Source: Cellvibrionaceae bacterium 1162T.S.0a.05
GTDB lineage: Bacteria; Pseudomonadota; Gammaproteobacteria; Pseudomonadales; Cellvibrionaceae
NCBI GenBank assembly: GCA_000964245.1
Contig: LANB01000001.1
Location: forward strand, 3,103,501-3,167,500
Direction of reading: 5' to 3'
DNA: 64,000 nt
Below, piece by piece: positions 63,401 to 64,000 of the stretch (the stretch's first letter is position 1; every line of letters starts with the position of its first letter). The translations under genes were made by a program, and so were the position numbers. The notes beneath the pieces are model-generated. The model saw nothing but the letters and a program-made list of their open reading frames with translations, was not told where the DNA came from and searched no databases.

Positions 63401-64000
63401 GTGGCTGTTTCCGAGCAACAGTTTAAAATTCTCATTGCAGAGGATTCAAATACCGACCGCATGATTCTTGAGTCCATTGTGTCTCAAATAGGCCACGTTC
63501 CGGTTACTGCGGAAAATGGCCTTCAAGCAATTGAAGTCTTTCAAAACGAAAAGCCTGATCTGATTTTAATGGACGTGCTGATGCCAGAGATGGGAGGCAT
63601 GGAAGCGGCGTCGCGCATTCGCGAATTGTCAGAGGGCGAATTACTCCCGATTTTATTTTTAACCTCATTGACGGATACCCAGTCAGTAGTGGAATGTCTT
63701 GAGGCAGGGGGGGATGATTTCGTCTCCAAACCCTACAACGCAACGATATTGCGCTCGAAGATCCGCGCCTTTGGTCGGATGCGGGACATGCATAATACGC
63801 TTGCCGAACAAAAGCGGAAAATCGAATTAAACCATACGCATTTAATCCAGGAACAAAATGTTGCCAAGCAGGTGTTCGATAAAATTGCGCACACCGGCTG
63901 CCTCGATCTGGAAAATATTCGTTATCATATGTCGCCATTGGCCGTATTCAATGGCGATGTGCTAGTTGCAGAAATCAGCCCTACAGGCAGTATGATGGTC
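63401..64000 (+). CDS. Response regulator fused to a PP2C/SpoIIE-type phosphatase (HsbR-like), 3' end cut
   Basis: An open frame from the GTG at 63401 (AAGGA eight bases ahead) runs to the window end with no stop. It begins with a receiver domain (FKILIAEDSNTDRMILESIV, phospho-accepting Asp in LILMDVLMPEMGG, Lys in DFVSKPYNA). A linker helix follows, then the start of a SpoIIE/PP2C domain (AVFNGDVLVAEISPTGSMMV). Proteins of this build dephosphorylate a partner STAS protein, the likely substrate being the one encoded just before. At least 200 residues are present; the C-terminus, where HsbR also has an anti-sigma kinase domain, lies outside the window. Confidence 0.85.
   Translation, partial: MAVSEQQFKILIAEDSNTDRMILESIVSQIGHVPVTAENGLQAIEVFQNEKPDLILMDVLMPEMGGMEAASRIRELSEGELLPILFLTSLTDTQSVVECLEAGGDDFVSKPYNATILRSKIRAFGRMRDMHNTLAEQKRKIELNHTHLIQEQNVAKQVFDKIAHTGCLDLENIRYHMSPLAVFNGDVLVAEISPTGSMMV

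Overview
The window is one long stretch of a polar-flagellum and chemotaxis locus from a Gram-negative gammaproteobacterium. The gene order flgCDE–flgFGHIJKL–fliC–[glycosylation genes]–fliC–flaG–fliD–fliS–fliS–fliT–fleQ–fleS–fleR–fliEFGHIJ matches the Pseudomonas-type polar flagellar cluster, with sigma-54 promoters and FleQ/FleR regulators. Oversized axial proteins, moderate G+C and the mosaic glycan genes would fit a marine, Cellvibrionaceae-like bacterium, but that placement is inference from style and not proof.

Layout. 1-13.8 kb: rod, hook, ring and hook-filament junction genes. A periplasmic binding-protein gene sits between flgE and flgF, and flgL is split by a single -1 frameshift. 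14.3-38.6 kb: two very similar flagellin genes (fliC1, sigma-54 promoter; fliC2, sigma-28 promoter) bracket a ~20-kb flagellin-glycosylation island. The island holds a Maf-type transferase and pseB-C-F-I-H (pseudaminic acid pathway, pseG not seen). It also holds two forms (split and fused) of a HAD-type protein, two unrelated sulfotransferases, a GT2 glycosyltransferase, a teichoic-acid-like TagD/TagBF/LicD group, a TylF-type methyltransferase and a 2-oxoglutarate dioxygenase. 38.6-42.7 kb: filament cap and export chaperones. 43-48.2 kb: FleQ, FleS and FleR, with two large palindromic elements in the fleQ-fleS gap. 48.3-54.0 kb: fliEFGHIJ (MS ring, rotor and export ATPase). 54.1-62.9 kb: a complete chemotaxis operon, STAS-cheY-cheA-cheW-mcp-cheR-cheD-cheB, in the order of the P. 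aeruginosa che2 (F7-like) cluster; its cytosolic PAS-receptor ends in a CheR-docking pentapeptide. 63.0-64.0 kb: an HsbA/HsbR-like partner-switch pair, the second cut by the window end.

How it fits together. FleQ (c-di-GMP-responsive motif intact) and sigma-54 are expected to switch on the basal-body, fleSR and first flagellin promoters. I find strong -24/-12 elements before flgF, fliC1, fliS2, fleS and fliE. The second flagellin has a near-consensus FliA promoter, so the two filament subunits probably belong to different stages of the hierarchy. A 14-bp palindrome matching the Pseudomonas FleQ box lies just before pseB, which would tie glycan synthesis to the same master regulator. The island would make an activated nonulosonic acid, attach it to flagellin through Maf, and decorate it with glycerol-phosphate, sulfate, methyl or hydroxyl groups; these decorations are inferred from gene families only.
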